64,000 nucleotides of DNA from Symsagittifera roscoffensis (lineage: Eukaryota; Xenacoelomorpha; Acoela; Convolutidae). Where the stretch lies: contig NC_087063.1 in the NCBI RefSeq assembly GCF_963678635.1, positions 45,798,101 to 45,862,100 of the forward strand, in the 5' to 3' direction. The translations under genes and the position numbers were made by a program. The stretch's first letter is position 1; each line of letters begins with the position of its first letter. This document shows, piece after piece, positions 34,051 through 45,729 of this stretch. The notes under the pieces are model-generated. The model did not search any database. It was not told the origin of the DNA and was given only the letters and a program-made list of their open reading frames with translations.

Positions 34051-34099
<49 letters not shown>
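34051..34099. repeat. (TA)n microsatellite in the copy B leader
   Basis: About 24 uninterrupted AT dinucleotides. Length in the assembly may be unreliable. Confidence 0.95.
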
Positions 34100-34101
<2 letters not shown>

Positions 34102-34573
34102 GACAGAATATGAATACCTCTATGAAAAAATTGTATGTGTAATGTACTCTTAGTCGGTCGCAGTACAATAGTCGAACTTGTCTTTTAAAGAAAAAGCTTT
34201 CCCTGCTCGGTGCTGCACCAAACAGACAAAACTTTGAAGGCAGTAATTTTCTCAAGTGGGCGTCTATTGCACCCACCGAGTACTGTGTTACCTATCTGCC
34301 TTCGGACTGCCCGAGCTAGACCTACTAAAACCCTCAGGGCAGTCACTTTTCACAAAACGTATTATGTTGCAATCCACACCAATGAGTCACGCTCTTTTTA
34401 ATATAGACTTAGTGTCGTGAATATCCGAGTTCGGACCTGTTTTGTTTTCGTCTGGTTCTTATTGAAAGGCAAGTTACCAGTGCAGTCACTGATACCTAGC
34501 CTGTGTGCTAATAACCTAATACCTCTCACTTTAGTCTTTCTTCCGTCTACCTAAGTCCTCTAATAAAATAATA

Positions 34574-34872
34574 CCCTCCGGATTGGCACAAATAGGACCC
34601 TTCCGGACTAGCAAGATTTAGACCCCTCCGGATTGGGACCCCTCTGAGTTATTCAATACTAGACCCCTCCGGATCTGTACCCCTCCGAATTTAGCAACTA
34701 TAAGACCCCTCCGGATTCGGACCCCTCCTAACTTGAAAAATCTTTGACCCCTCCGGTTTGGGAGTTTTCCTTCTTTCAACCTATACCCCTCCGAATACGT
34801 TCTCCGATGCAATTTTGCTTTTTCATTTAACTAGGAAGGGTATGTACTACTTTCCTAGACCCTTCCGGATTG
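34574..34872 (-). repeat. Array of about eleven CCCCTCCGGA-type motifs
   Basis: Motif starts near 34575, 34600, 34622, 34639, 34663, 34679, 34706, 34721, 34747, 34787 and 34859, with gaps that mostly alternate between about 16 and about 25 bases. The core TCCGGA is self-complementary. Related AATCCGGAAGGCT motifs occur in both LTRs. Confidence 0.8.
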
Positions 34873-35857
34873 AAGTTAAGCCTCTTATTTGACAATTCAC
34901 ACTAACGGTGAAGGGTCTTATCGCTCGTCTAACTTCGGCTCGATTAAGGTTTTGCTGTGCCCCTAGCCTTCCCTTTTCGTCTGGAAATGCCTAAAGTTAC
35001 TTTATTCAACCGCTAATACCTTTTGGTAGGGGTATAAGGGCTTTTCTAAAAAAAAATTATAAAACGTGAAGGGTCTACCCTCCCAAATTGGTGAATTTGC
35101 TAAAAACAATCTCACAAAAATTTCACGCTTACTTTTCCGAAAAATTTTTGTCCCTATCAGTAAGCTCAGCTAATTTCTGATCTATTGGTACCAAGATGAA
35201 CTCGATATGCCCAGTAGTTCCAGAGTTATTAACCAAAACGTCTTTTTTTCTAAACTCAAAAAATTTCTCTCTTATAGGTTCCGCCTAACTTTTTCCGCAA
35301 ATCTGGTCCTTTCGACCTAAAATTTATTGATCCGAGCTCAGAAGGCCTATACTCTTCTAGTTCAATGCAAAAGACCCGATCTAAAACTTTTGATTTGAAA
35401 AAATTTGCGAAAAACTATGCTACCTGTACCCCTCCGGATTGATGAATCCACCAAATCAAACACGTTAAGTTCGATTTCTCTGCAACCCGGAAGGCTTTCG
35501 GGTAGCGGGTTTTAAAACTTGTAGATTCACTAGTGGACGTTTTCCGAACAACTATTTTTACTGTTGTAATTCAAAAATTTCAAAAAATTTTCTGAATTTC
35601 TAGTGTTTCGTTTTCTCAAAAATCACGAAATTTCGGTTTTCGGTACCAAAATAGTTTTAACCACTTCTAACTAGGTTAAAAAGCTATTCACGGTAATCCG
35701 GAAGGCTTCCGCGTTCCGAACTACCCTTCCTCCCCGGCGGTTTAGGCCTATTAAGGGCGTTATTGTGAGCATCCGCTCGGCGCGGAGTGCTCGTTAACAG
35801 TTCTGCCGGTCATGATGTTAAAAAGAATAACACCCAGGAGCGCCATAAAAACATGTC

Positions 35858-36781
35858 TGTAACATTCGCCCGGAAGATACATATCGACGAAAAATAAAAC
35901 TAAGTCCTAGGACGACTGGCTAACGTCTAACAGAGCTTTATATGCTTTTCACCGTCTCTACCAAGCCAGTACTTTCGGTGGTCTTTTCTAACATCGGGTC
36001 GACAAAAACGTTACTGCTTTCGGCTTCGGTCAAAACACCCAAATTAACTTAACTACATGCAGCAATAGTGAGCTCATGGCTGGGTCTCAGTATCCCCAGA
36101 CCACGAGGTCACTCCTAAAAACAGGGCTACTACTATTTACTGAATCATTATTGTTTTTGTTCAGTAGATAAAAATCATCATCTCCATCGAAGATGGATCA
36201 ACCCTTTCCCCCAACTCCTAGCTTCTCATCCTTATCAAAATGAATCCGGATGTTAATTAAATTCAAATCAGGACATGACAAGAAGCTAAAAGTCCATATA
36301 AAAGGATAAAAGTCTCAGCTCCGAAACCCTTCCGGATTCTTGAATCCACTGAATCAAGCTCGTTAATCTTGATTTCTTCGTAATCCGGAAGGCTGTCCTC
36401 CACCCTTCACCGTTGTCTGCAACGGCCTTGCAACTATTGTAGCGACACAATAGTTGCAACTCGGAACGTTCTCTGCTATTCCTGCAATCTGCTGTTGTTT
36501 TTTGATCACGATTCTCGTAGTTATCGTCCGCGCAACTAATGTTGTTGTGTTTTTCTTCGACCTTTTTGCCAAAATGGCCGTTTCTGACGTTTTTCAGAAA
36601 TATTACGTAATCACTTCGAAAATTTAAAAATTAGCAATTTCCAAATCCTTCAACCTTCACGTTTTGTCCCATTGTTCAAATAACGTTCTTAATCCTTAAT
36701 AATCACCAATCCGGAGGGCTCGCTGCTAAAATTTCGAATTCTGCAGAGATTGCATTTTTCACATTCTGGTCGAATGTCACA
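35858..36781 (-). repeat. Copy B 5' LTR
   Basis: 924 bp, partner of 19200-20124, same TG...CA ends. The right edge is fixed exactly because LINE ORF1 code resumes at 36782 with the duplicated ATT. A minus-strand TATAAA-like string lies at about 35938-35943. Confidence 0.95.
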
Positions 36782-37134
36782 ATTCAAGCAGTCAGAAAAG
36801 TTATGGAGTATTTGGGAGAGCCTGTCAATGAGCCTATTACTGATTACTTTCGGCTGGCAAAGTATCGATCTGATGCTACCAGGCCGAGAACCTTGCTGGT
36901 GAGGTTTAAGAATCCCTGGCTGGTTCGTAAATTGCTGGCTAAATCGTATATCTTGAAAGATTATTCTGGTCGCATCTACTTATCCAGAGAGCTTACTGTT
37001 GACGAAAAGAAAATGGAGTCGCGTATTCTCTCTGAACGTTATAAACTTGTCAAAACCGGTATCTCAAAGGATAGACTGAGAGTTAGAGATTTGAAATTGT
37101 ATGAATGGATGGCAAAGAACATGTGTTTTGACTA
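36782..37134 (+). pseudogene. CR1-like LINE, ORF1 second part
   Basis: Code resumes after copy B in the same frame as at 19199: GAG ATT before and ATT CAA after, with one ATT being the duplicated target. The product IQAVRKVMEYLGEP, YFRLAKYRSDATRPRTLLVRF and RELTVDEKKMESRILSERYK is the usual C-terminal part of invertebrate LINE ORF1 proteins (RNA-binding chaperone). It ends with TAG at 37132-37134. Before copy B landed this stretch was continuous with 18950-19199. Confidence 0.75.
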
Positions 37135-37139
37135 GCCAA

Positions 37140-37800
37140 CCGCAAAATTACTCTCTGTTTGCTGAATGCCCGTTCATTGAAAAAAACATAATGCCATTTA
37201 TGACCTACAATGTGATGCCAGTTATCACGGATTTGATATTATCTGTATAACTGAGTCTTGGTTAACCACGGACATTGATAATTCGTTTATTGCTATTCCT
37301 GGGTATAACATATTTTTAGGAAAGACCGCAGTTCGTTGAACTATAACAAAACCACAGGCGGCGGTGTCTGTATTTTTGTTCGTGAAGGTATTGTCAGTGA
37401 TCGATGGACTTGTCATCATTGTGATTAGTTTGAAATTCAGTGGCCGTCAGTTAGCGTAGGAAATAAATATTTGTTGGTCTGTTCAATTTATTTCCCACCT
37501 GATGCTACGTATGGCCGTCAGCTAGAAATGCATATCTCACATTCCATCAATGTCTTCAGGGACCAGAAGCCCTCGTCAATTATTGTACTCTGTGGAGATT
37601 TCAATAACTTGGATACTGATGACCTCGTACTAGATTGCGGTCTTTACGATGTTTGTACGGAACCCACAGGCGGGAATAATAGACTTGACAAAATATTGTG
37701 TTCGGATGAATTTTATTTCAATGGTATTGAACGATTTACGTCTACTCTGAGAACGGACCATATGGGTTTGGTTGCTTATCATGGTGTTGAACAATCTGAA
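37140..37800 (+). pseudogene. CR1-like LINE, ORF2 endonuclease remnant
   Basis: An apurinic-type endonuclease (EEP fold) is recognisable: ICITESWL (about 37240), GGGVCIFVREG (about 37357-37390), VCSIYFPPDATYGRQL, IIVLCGDFNN (about 37585-37610), LDKILCSDEF and RTDHMGL (about 37752-37772). These are the Glu, Asp-Asn and Asp-His catalytic blocks. The frame shifts at least once, near 37310-37330, and carries a stop near 37425. LINEs use this enzyme to nick the target site. Confidence 0.8.
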
Positions 37801-39793
37801 AACAAGTTGTTTACTTTCGTGACCATATGGGTTTGGTTGCTTATCATGGTGTCGAACAATCTGAAAACAAGTTGTTTACTTTCGCGAACAACTTGTTTTC
37901 AGATTGTTGTTCAGATTGTTGCCAACAAAAATCATTTGAACTATTTGCTGGATACCCATGATTTACGTTATTTTCTTAATTACAAAGATCCAAATGTGTT
38001 GTTAGGGGAACTTTCTAACGAACTTCTGAATCTGTATAAGGTCGCCTGTCTATTGAAACGTGTTGTTCTTAGCTCAAAGGATCCACCTTTCATGACTCCG
38101 GTTATCAATTATCTTTTAAGGAAGAAACATCGACATACACATCGAGGTAAACTTGTGGAGGCAAATGCTGTCGGCCTTCAAGTTCGTATGTTAATTACTA
38201 AACGTGCCTTTTCTGATTCTAGTGGTCGAAACTGGTGGCAGCGTGTGAATACTTTATTGAATAAGAATAAAGTAGCCCCAGATCGCCCGTGCTTTTTTGG
38301 CTGAGCAGCTTAAACAGTACTATAATGGCATCTCCACTGCTTCTGGAGGCCCATTCAAGCCTACTTATTTGGAGAATACAAATGACGGTCCGCAGTTTTC
38401 GCTCGTGCAAATATTTAGTGCCATGAAACGCATTGAGCGCACCGCTACTGGCCCGGACGCTCTGCCGTTTTGGATCTTTGAGGACAATGCTCACAATTTG
38501 GCCGAAATCTTTTGTCATATCTTCAATTTGTGCTTTGAACAAGGTTTTTTCTCGGAGATTTGGAAGCTTACAAAATAACTCCCTTGCCAAAAGTTTCGTC
38601 TCCAAAGCAGCCAAAGGATTTGAGGCCTGTCTCTGTTACTTCTGTTATGTCCAGAGTGTTTGAAAGGTTAATTTACCAGAACTATCTGCAAGGCCCTTAT
38701 AACAGATAGCTTACACGTAACCAGTATGGTTTTCGTAAACATTCTTCTACCTCCTGTATGCTCATTAGGCTGCAACATCATCTCTGGAATTTCTGTGAAA
38801 ACTATGATTATGTTCGCTTCTTTTCTCTAGATATGTCAAAAGCTTTTGATACTAGTTCCCACAAGAGTGTTATAGAAGGAGTAATGAATATTGTCCCAGT
38901 AGTCGATCCTGCGGTTGTCAACGTAATCTTTAACTTATTGCAAAATAGAGCCCATTATACTTCTCTCAATGGCTTGGATTAAACTGTTCTGTTTTGTATA
39001 CTAATCAGGGTGTCCCTCAGGGCACTGTCCTTGGTCCGCCTCTTAACAATGGCTCTACCCATGATATTGATGTTTCAGATATTTCCACCACGTTATCAAC
39101 TTATGCTGACGATAACAATCCCCTTGTAGCTGGCTGCAATAGCGCTGACAATGCTCGGGAAGTTATTAGTTCGCTCTGTCATCAATTTGACGCAAAAAAT
39201 TGTTCTCAATGTTCAAAAATCTTCCAAGGAAATGCGTATTATTTTCAACCGTAGTGGCATAATTTCATACATATGGTTGAGGGCATTGAGGTTGTTGATG
39301 ACTTCAAAGTGCTGGGGTTTACGATTGACTCCAAATTTGGTTTTCTAAGCATATTGACAAAGCTGTTAAACAATTGAATTCTATACTTTTTTCAATCTGG
39401 CGCCTTGGTAAAATCGGTTATTCGAAGGACGAACTTGTTATTTTGTTTCGTGCTTTTATTCTCCCAAAGCTCTACTATGGCATTAATGTTTGGGGTGGTT
39501 CAAATGTTAAAGATCTAGAGAAGATAAATTTGTTTCAAAGACGTGCAATAAGGCTCGGCGTTACTGATACTTACGAACCAATATCTGCAACTATTAGAAG
39601 AGCTGACCAAAAACTCTACGATGCAATCCTCCAAAGAGGTTCTGATCATATGTTGTTTGATTTAGTTCCGACACGTTCTACCTACTCAGCAAACAACCTG
39701 CGCTGTCGTGATCCACCTATCGCTCGCTGTAAGATGGAGAGGCAAATGAAAATATTTCCTTATCGCCTGCTGCGCAGACTTCATGACATATAG
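37801..39793 (+). pseudogene. CR1-like LINE, ORF2 reverse transcriptase remnant
   Basis: RT blocks of the CR1/Jockey type: NQYGFRKHSST (about 38720), FFSLDMSKAFDT (about 38820-38855), NQGVPQGTVLGP (about 39003-39040), TYADDNNP (about 39100), then IDKAVKQL, LGKIGYSKDELVILFRAFILPKLYYGINVWGG and LFQRRAIRLGV (about 39355-39560), and a closing CKMERQMKIFPYRLLRRLHDI before TAG at 39791. Several stops and frame changes break it (for example TAA at about 38576 and TAG at about 38707). A 65-bp tandem duplication and a 21-bp hairpin sit at 37756-37908. Confidence 0.85.
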
Positions 39794-39850
39794 TTTAATT
39801 TTGTTCTGTCTTATTACGATTTATAGATGTCATTCTATAACTAATTTAAG

Positions 39851-39880
39851 TATCTATCTATCTATCTATCTATCTATCTA
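39851..39880 (+). repeat. (TATC)n tail at the LINE 3' end
   Basis: Seven to eight TATC units follow the ORF2 stop by about 60 bases. CR1-like LINEs typically end in a short tandem repeat rather than poly(A), so this is taken as the LINE 3' end. Confidence 0.7.
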
Positions 39881-41090
39881 GATATGCTTAGGTTCTTACA
39901 AAGCTTGCTCAAAAAAACTTCCGTGCTGAGGGCAAAGGAGTCTACTGCCGTTACTTTCTCAAGAGCTGCTGTATATTCGCTTCTGATCGGTCATAGAGAG
40001 GTGTTGTGGTTCTGAAACAGAAGGAATGTGAGTAGAAGATAAACTCAACTTTGTTGCGGCATTCATTCGCGATTCTGTTTTTCACAGAAAGATGTTTAAC
40101 CATTAGGAGCCAAATCTATCTTGGAACGCGCGAAAACTTTTTCCGTCTGTCAGTACGAGTGTCAAATTCATGGGTGCAATTTTGCTGTCAAAAATTGAAG
40201 CTGTTCCATTTTTTTTGGATTCCGTTTTCTGGAGCCATTTTAAATTTTCCAAGTTCAAACTACTGTTTAATCGCAACGTTTTAAGTTCCATCGACAAGCT
40301 CCAATCAAAAAACTTCACTTAGTGAATTTTTCGCTTTTACAGCTGAGGCTAATGAAGCTCTTGAAATTAGTAAACGAGCGGGAAACACCCCAGCCACCCC
40401 TGCTTGCCGTGAGAACTGATTGTAAGAACTGTTGATGATTCAATTTATTTCTTAGAGATCTCGCATAGCGAACTTCTTAGCATTCCTTCGTAGCAAACCT
40501 AAGCTCATATTACAAAAACAAGAGCTCGTACGCTAGAAATACAAGAGATTTGGCATGCTGAAGCAGTTTTTCAGAAAGTAAAAACCATACAAGGCATCTA
40601 GTTTTTGAATGCTCTCCGAGATTTATTTTCAAGCTCCTTAACTTTTTTGTATCGCATTTCTTTACGGCAAATTTTGCCTTAGAGATTTTTTGTATAACAA
40701 ACTTGTGGCATACTTTACAAAACTGCATTAAAACTGATATGTAATGAGTACTCATAGTCTGTCCTCAACACTGAAATTATTTTTTTCAAGCTCAAGCCGT
40801 AATTTTGCTCCAACTTCAAAATGTTTTCTCGGATTACTAGACTATAGTAGTCGGCTAAATTTCCATCTTTTTAACACATTATGCTTATTTTATGACTCTA
40901 ACTGTTTTACTAGTGTCTGAATTGGTTCCGAAAAAGGTTTAGGGCTTCAGGATTGCCTAGTAGAATTGTGCGTTCTGGCATTATGATAGATCTTCCAGAA
41001 AAAAGTTAGCTAAGTTTTTTTTATACGCGCAATGGGTTTATTTGTACAATACCGGATAATTCTAAAAAAAAACTGTTTATCATGGTTTCT
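39881..41090. other. AT-rich intergenic DNA, no gene seen
   Basis: No frame longer than about 80 codons resembles a protein and no repeat family was recognised. Confidence 0.5.
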
Positions 41091-41342
41091 CTAATTAGAA
41101 GTTAGATGCAACTTAAATTCCACTTTTGAAAGAGCAGTGCATTTTGGATTGTCGTTGCGCTCAATTAGTTTTAGTACAGCTATTTCTGTTCCTGGTTTGA
41201 TGCCACACCCCACCTGTTTCAAAATATCTTCATCGCTCAGAGGATTTTGCTTCCAGCGGATTTTAGACGCGACGCGTTTTAGCGTGTTGCCTATGACAAT
41301 TGGTCTCAACCTTTTGTCTATGTTTATGAGGGCCATAAGCAT
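41091..41342 (-). pseudogene. Reverse-transcriptase-like fragment
   Basis: Minus-strand code for ALINIDKRLRPIVIGNTLKR followed at about 25 residues by QVGCGIKPGTEIAV recalls a recurrent invertebrate RT family with RPIAVGNTLRRL and an LG-GTPGGCEAAVHA block. Only about 80 codons remain and both sides are non-coding. The family could not be fixed by eye; a chance match is possible. Confidence 0.4.
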
Positions 41343-41539
41343 TGTGCCAAAATGAAAGGATTATTTCATCCAAAACGGTTCCTGATCCGTTCGGAAAGAG
41401 CATTAGCGCTAAGTATAGATCCAATCCAGTTACGAATCCTTATCTATAAAGTTTGACTCTTGAGCGTCCACTTCTTTTCGGTTGCTCCAAAAAATGAACG
41501 GAAAAATGTTTAAAAATTGAATTTTTTACATTCTAGAAG

Positions 41540-44500
41540 AACCGTTTGGTGAAAAATTTAAATTTTTTGAGGCAAGCTAATTGAGCTTCAAAAGAATTCA
41601 GGTTTAGCCATAGGTTGAAACGCTTAGAGAAAAGCCGAATTTTTGAGCAAGCTAAACAAACTATGAAAATTTCTAAATTTCAAGTCAATTCAGAGTCCAA
41701 ATTGGTTGATAAAAACCTTCAACTCGAGGCAAGCTTTTTAAGCTATGAATCTTTGAAACAATTTAAGTTAAGTCATTGACTATTTTTTAGGCAAGTTAAA
41801 CAAAAATAAAATTTTGCAAAAATGCAAGTTGTTTCATAGAACAAAATGGTTTTTAAAAATTTAAGTTTTTCCAAGAAAAATATTCAAGCTGTAATTAGGT
41901 TTTCTATGTCAAGCTATTCAAGCTAAAAAGTATGAAGTAGTTGAAGCTATTTTATAGATTTGTTTCTCAAAATCTTTAACTTTTTCTAATTAAGCTATTA
42001 AAGTTTTGAAACTTGGAGACATTTCACCTTATATGATAGACTGAATTGCTTCGTGAAAAAGTAAGTCTTTCAAAGTTAGCTATTTAAACTACAAAACTTG
42101 AAATTTTAAGTTATTCATGGACCAAATTGGTTGGACAGAATTCTTAGTTTTTCTAAGCTGGCTATCCAAACTATGAAAGTCTGAATTATTTCAAGTGACT
42201 TAATAGCGCTAATTGGTTCGTGAAAAACTAAAATTTTTTTATGCAAGCTTTTCAAGCTTTGAAACTTTGAAAAACTTCCAATTTTTTCATAGATCGCTTC
42301 GCTCTTGTAAGTTTGAAGTTTTTCTATACAAGCTCTTCAAGCTACAAAATTTTGAAACAATCCTAAATACTTCTTATACTGAATCAATTGGTTAAAAATT
42401 TATTTTTCTAGACAAACTATTTGAGCTTTGAAACTATGAAAATTTTGAATTTTTATAACAGATAGCAAGGTGTTCAGTTTATGAAAATTTGAAAAATTTC
42501 ATGTTGTTTTATTGACCGATTCGCTCTTCTTACTTTGAAGTTTTTATAAGCAAGCTACTCAAACTATTAACGCTTGAAATAACTTAAGTTGTTTCATATA
42601 GTGAATTCTTTGGCGATAAGTTTAAATGTTTCTAGGCAAGCTATTTGAGCTATGAAACTATACAAAAACTTAAAACTATGTAATAGACTGAATTACTAAG
42701 AAAAAAATCAAGTTTTTCTAAGCCTGCTATTCAAGCTATCAATGATTAAAATGATTCAAGTTAATTCAAAGACTGATTCGGTTTGAAACATTTTTGGTTT
42801 TTTTAAGCAACCTTTTCAATCTATAAAACACTGAAATTTTTAAGCTGTTTCCTTGAGCCAATGGGTTCGGGAAAATTTAAAATTTGTCTAAGCAACTTCT
42901 ACAAACTACGAAGTTATGAGCAAGGTTGTCAAGCTATGAAAACTGATTCAGTTCAAGTTAATTCCTACCGCAAATTGGTTCGTAAAAAGTTTTTCTAAGC
43001 AAGCCATTCAAGCTATGAAAACTTACAATAAATCAAGTTATTTTATAGACTCGGCTGCTAAAAATTTTAAGTTTCTATAACTTTTTAAAATACTTCAGGG
43101 AAAAGCCAAATTTTTTGAAAGCTAACTAAAAAAAATGCATAAATTGCAATGTTTCAAGTTAATTCAGAGACCAAATTGCTTGTTAAAAGCCTTAAAGTTT
43201 TTAGGGCAATCAGTTCAAGCTTTAAAGCTTAAAGAAAGTTCACGATTAATGATAGATTGGATCGCTTCTTGAAAAATTACATTTTCTAAGCAAGCTATTC
43301 AAGCTATCAAATTTTGAATTAGTTCAAGTTTTTTCATAGCTGCAACCGGTTCATGAAAAGTTGAATTTTTTCTAAGCAAGCTATACAAGCTATGAAAATT
43401 TGAACTTATCCAAGTTTTTTCATATTTTGAACCGTTTGAAGAAAAATTTAAATTTTTTGAGGCAAGCTAATTGAGCTTCAAAAGAATTCAAGTTATACCA
43501 TAGGCTGAAACGCTTAGAGAAAAGCCGAATTTTTGAAGCAAGCTAAACAAACTATGAAAATTGCTAAATTTCAAGTCAATTCAGAGTCCAAATTGGTTGA
43601 TAAAAACCATCAATTCGAGACAAGCTTTTTAAGCTATGAATCTTTGAAACAATTCAAGCTAAGTCATTGACTGAATTGGTGACAGAAAATCCATATTTTT
43701 TTAAAGCAAGTTAATCAAAAATTAAAATTTGCAAAAATGCAAGTTGTTTCATAGAATAAAATGGTTTATAAAAATATAAGTTTTTCTAAGCAAAATATTC
43801 AAGCTGTAATGTTTTGAACTATTTCAAATTATTTTATAGACCGAATCAAATAGTGAAAAAATTAGATTTTCCTAAGCAGGCTATTTAAAATATGAAACTT
43901 TTAAGCTATGAATCTTTGCAACAATTCAAGTTAAGTCATAGACTAAATTGCTGACAGAAAATCCATATCTTTTTTAGGCAAGTTAATCAAAAATTAAAAT
44001 TTGCAAAAATGCAAGTTGTTTCATAGAACGAAATGGTTTATAAAATTTCAAGTTTTTCTAAGCAAAATATTCAAGCTGTAATGTTTTGAAGTCTTTCAAA
44101 ATATTTTATAGACCGAATCAAATGGTGAAAAATTAGGTTTACCTAAGCAAGCTATTTGAAATATGAAACTTCTAGATATATAATAGACTGAGTTGCTTAG
44201 AAAAAAATTATGTTTTTAAGCAAGTTATTCAATCTAACAAAGTTTGCAGTTACTCAAATGTTTTTTCGGATTGTTAATCGTTTTAAATTTTTTTAAAGTT
44301 TTAAATTTTTCTAAGTAAGCTATTTAAGCTACGAAAACTTGAAATTTTTGGATTGTTATTCGTTAAAAGTTTTAAATTTTTCTAAGTAAGCTATTTAAGC
44401 TACAAAAATTTGCAATAATTCAAGTTATTTTTAGACTGAATTATTTATGAAAATGTTTAAGTTTTCCAAGTAAGCTATTTCCTCTACAAAAACATAAATT

Positions 44501-45190
44501 TTTTGAACTCTTCATAGACCGATTCGGTTTGAGAAAATGATTTGTTTTTCTAAGCAAGCTATTCAAGCTTTAAAACTCTGAACTTTTTAAACGTTATTCA
44601 AGAGCGCTAATTGGTTCGTGAAAAGTTAAAGTTTTTCTTAGCAAGCTCCTCGAGCTATGATAATTTGACATAATTCAAGTTATTTTATGTACCGAATCAT
44701 TTGGTAAAAAACTAAACTTATTTTAACCAAACTGTTTAAGCTTTAAAACTTTGAAATATTTCAAGTTATTTCATAGACCGAATCATTCGTTAAAACTTCA
44801 AGTTTTTCTAAGTACGCTATTGAAACTTTGAAATAATGAAGTATTTCATGTTATTTGATAGCGCAAATTGGTTCGTAAAAACGTAAATTTCTTTCAGCAA
44901 GCTGTTCAATTTTTCTAAACAAACTATTCAAGTGATGAAGTTTTAAAATATTTCAAATTATTTCAAAAAAAAAACTTTCATAAAGGTTGATGATAATTCT
45001 GTAATTTTTTTTTCAGCAAGCTATTCAAATTATTTAATTTTAGAGTATTTCAAATGATTTAATAGACCGAATCTCCCGTGAAAAGTTTAGATTCTTATAA
45101 GCAAGCGATTTGAACTGTAAAACATTGAAATACTACAAATTAGCGTGAGTCGGTTTCTGAAAAAATTAGATTTTTCTAAGCACGGAGATT
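41540..45190. repeat. Degenerate satellite of about 80-100 bp units (about 3.7 kb)
   Basis: The pattern TTTTTCTAAGCAAGCTATTC, then AAGCTATGAAA, then roughly TTCAAGTTATTTCATAGACC and AATTGGTTCGTGAAAA recurs about forty times with heavy divergence; clearer copies lie near 43290, 43375, 44327, 44388 and 44555. Longer internal duplications are visible: about 41550-41790 against 43440-43680, and 43665-43860 against 43925-44135. No protein code is supported. Confidence 0.8.
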
Positions 45191-45720
45191 TCAGAGTCAG
45201 TTGATTCTTTTCAGACTGATATGACCCTGTAAACGTAAAGTTTTTGAAAGCTAAAAGGACAGGTACTGATTAGCCTTGAAGTTGAGTCGAGTTCATTGTG
45301 TTTAAATAGTTTCGGATTTTTTTTAAAAACATTTTCTAGAACGTTCAAGACTGAATGATTCTTATTATTTCTGAGTGTGTGTCCAAAAAACAAGAAAAAA
45401 AATATTTCCCTAAATTTTCGTAAAGTTTTTGATAACGCAGTTACTTTCACCTAATTAAAACTGTCACAAATGTGTTTTAATAGAATTGTAAACCAGTTTA
45501 AGATAATTTTTGAATATTTAATTTCAATAGAAAAATGTTTATTATAAAATATTTTTTATGGCAATCGTATGACTAGCAGTTTTTCCATACACTCCAAATA
45601 TGAAATTGTATGATAGACATATTTTTTGTATCGACGTCCATCCGTGTAAATGGCTCAATCTCGCCGTTTTCACTCAAAAATTCGGTGATTCGAGGCGCAT
45701 CCTGATCCGTGATGGTTGCC
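45191..45720. other. AT-rich intergenic DNA, no gene seen
   Basis: Nothing recognised between the satellite and the dispersed repeat downstream. Confidence 0.5.
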
Positions 45721-45729
45721 TGGGTCAAG

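Larger units (their letters stand above)
33756..35857 (-). promoter_or_regulatory. Copy B leader with CCGGA-motif array, (TA)n tract and candidate primer-binding site
   Basis: About 2.1 kb without a supported gene. It holds a (TA)n microsatellite (34051-34099); an array of ACCCCTCCGGATT-like motifs at 34574-34870 with single copies near 35426, 35489 and 35694; and a candidate primer-binding site TGGCGCTCCTGGGTG on the minus strand (35831-35845), starting with the TGG expected to pair with a tRNA CCA end but 12 bases inside the LTR edge. I could not name the tRNA. Confidence 0.55.
19200..36781 (-). mobile_element. Copy B: giant Ty3/Gypsy-type LTR element with both LTRs
   Basis: Direct repeats at 19200-20124 and 35858-36781 bound a minus-strand element of 17.6 kb. 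Order on the minus strand: 5' LTR, leader, ORF0, gag, protease, RT, RNase H, integrase, macrodomain tail, spacer, SGNH-hydrolase-like protein, tail, PPT, 3' LTR. The LTRs differ at about 27 of 925 positions by my count (about 3%), so the insertion is fairly recent by molecular standards; no year estimate is made because the host rate is unknown. It is a fossil with about four breaks and is shorter than copy A because most of the 6-kb module is absent. It is inserted in a CR1-like LINE. Confidence 0.95.

Noticed and set aside
34040-34276. Small ORF with repeated Ile-Tyr
   Set aside because: Produced by the (TA)n microsatellite.
1-36781. Copies A and B as two arms of one giant palindrome
   Set aside because: They differ in length, LTR interior and many residues; only homologous parts match, so they are separate insertions.
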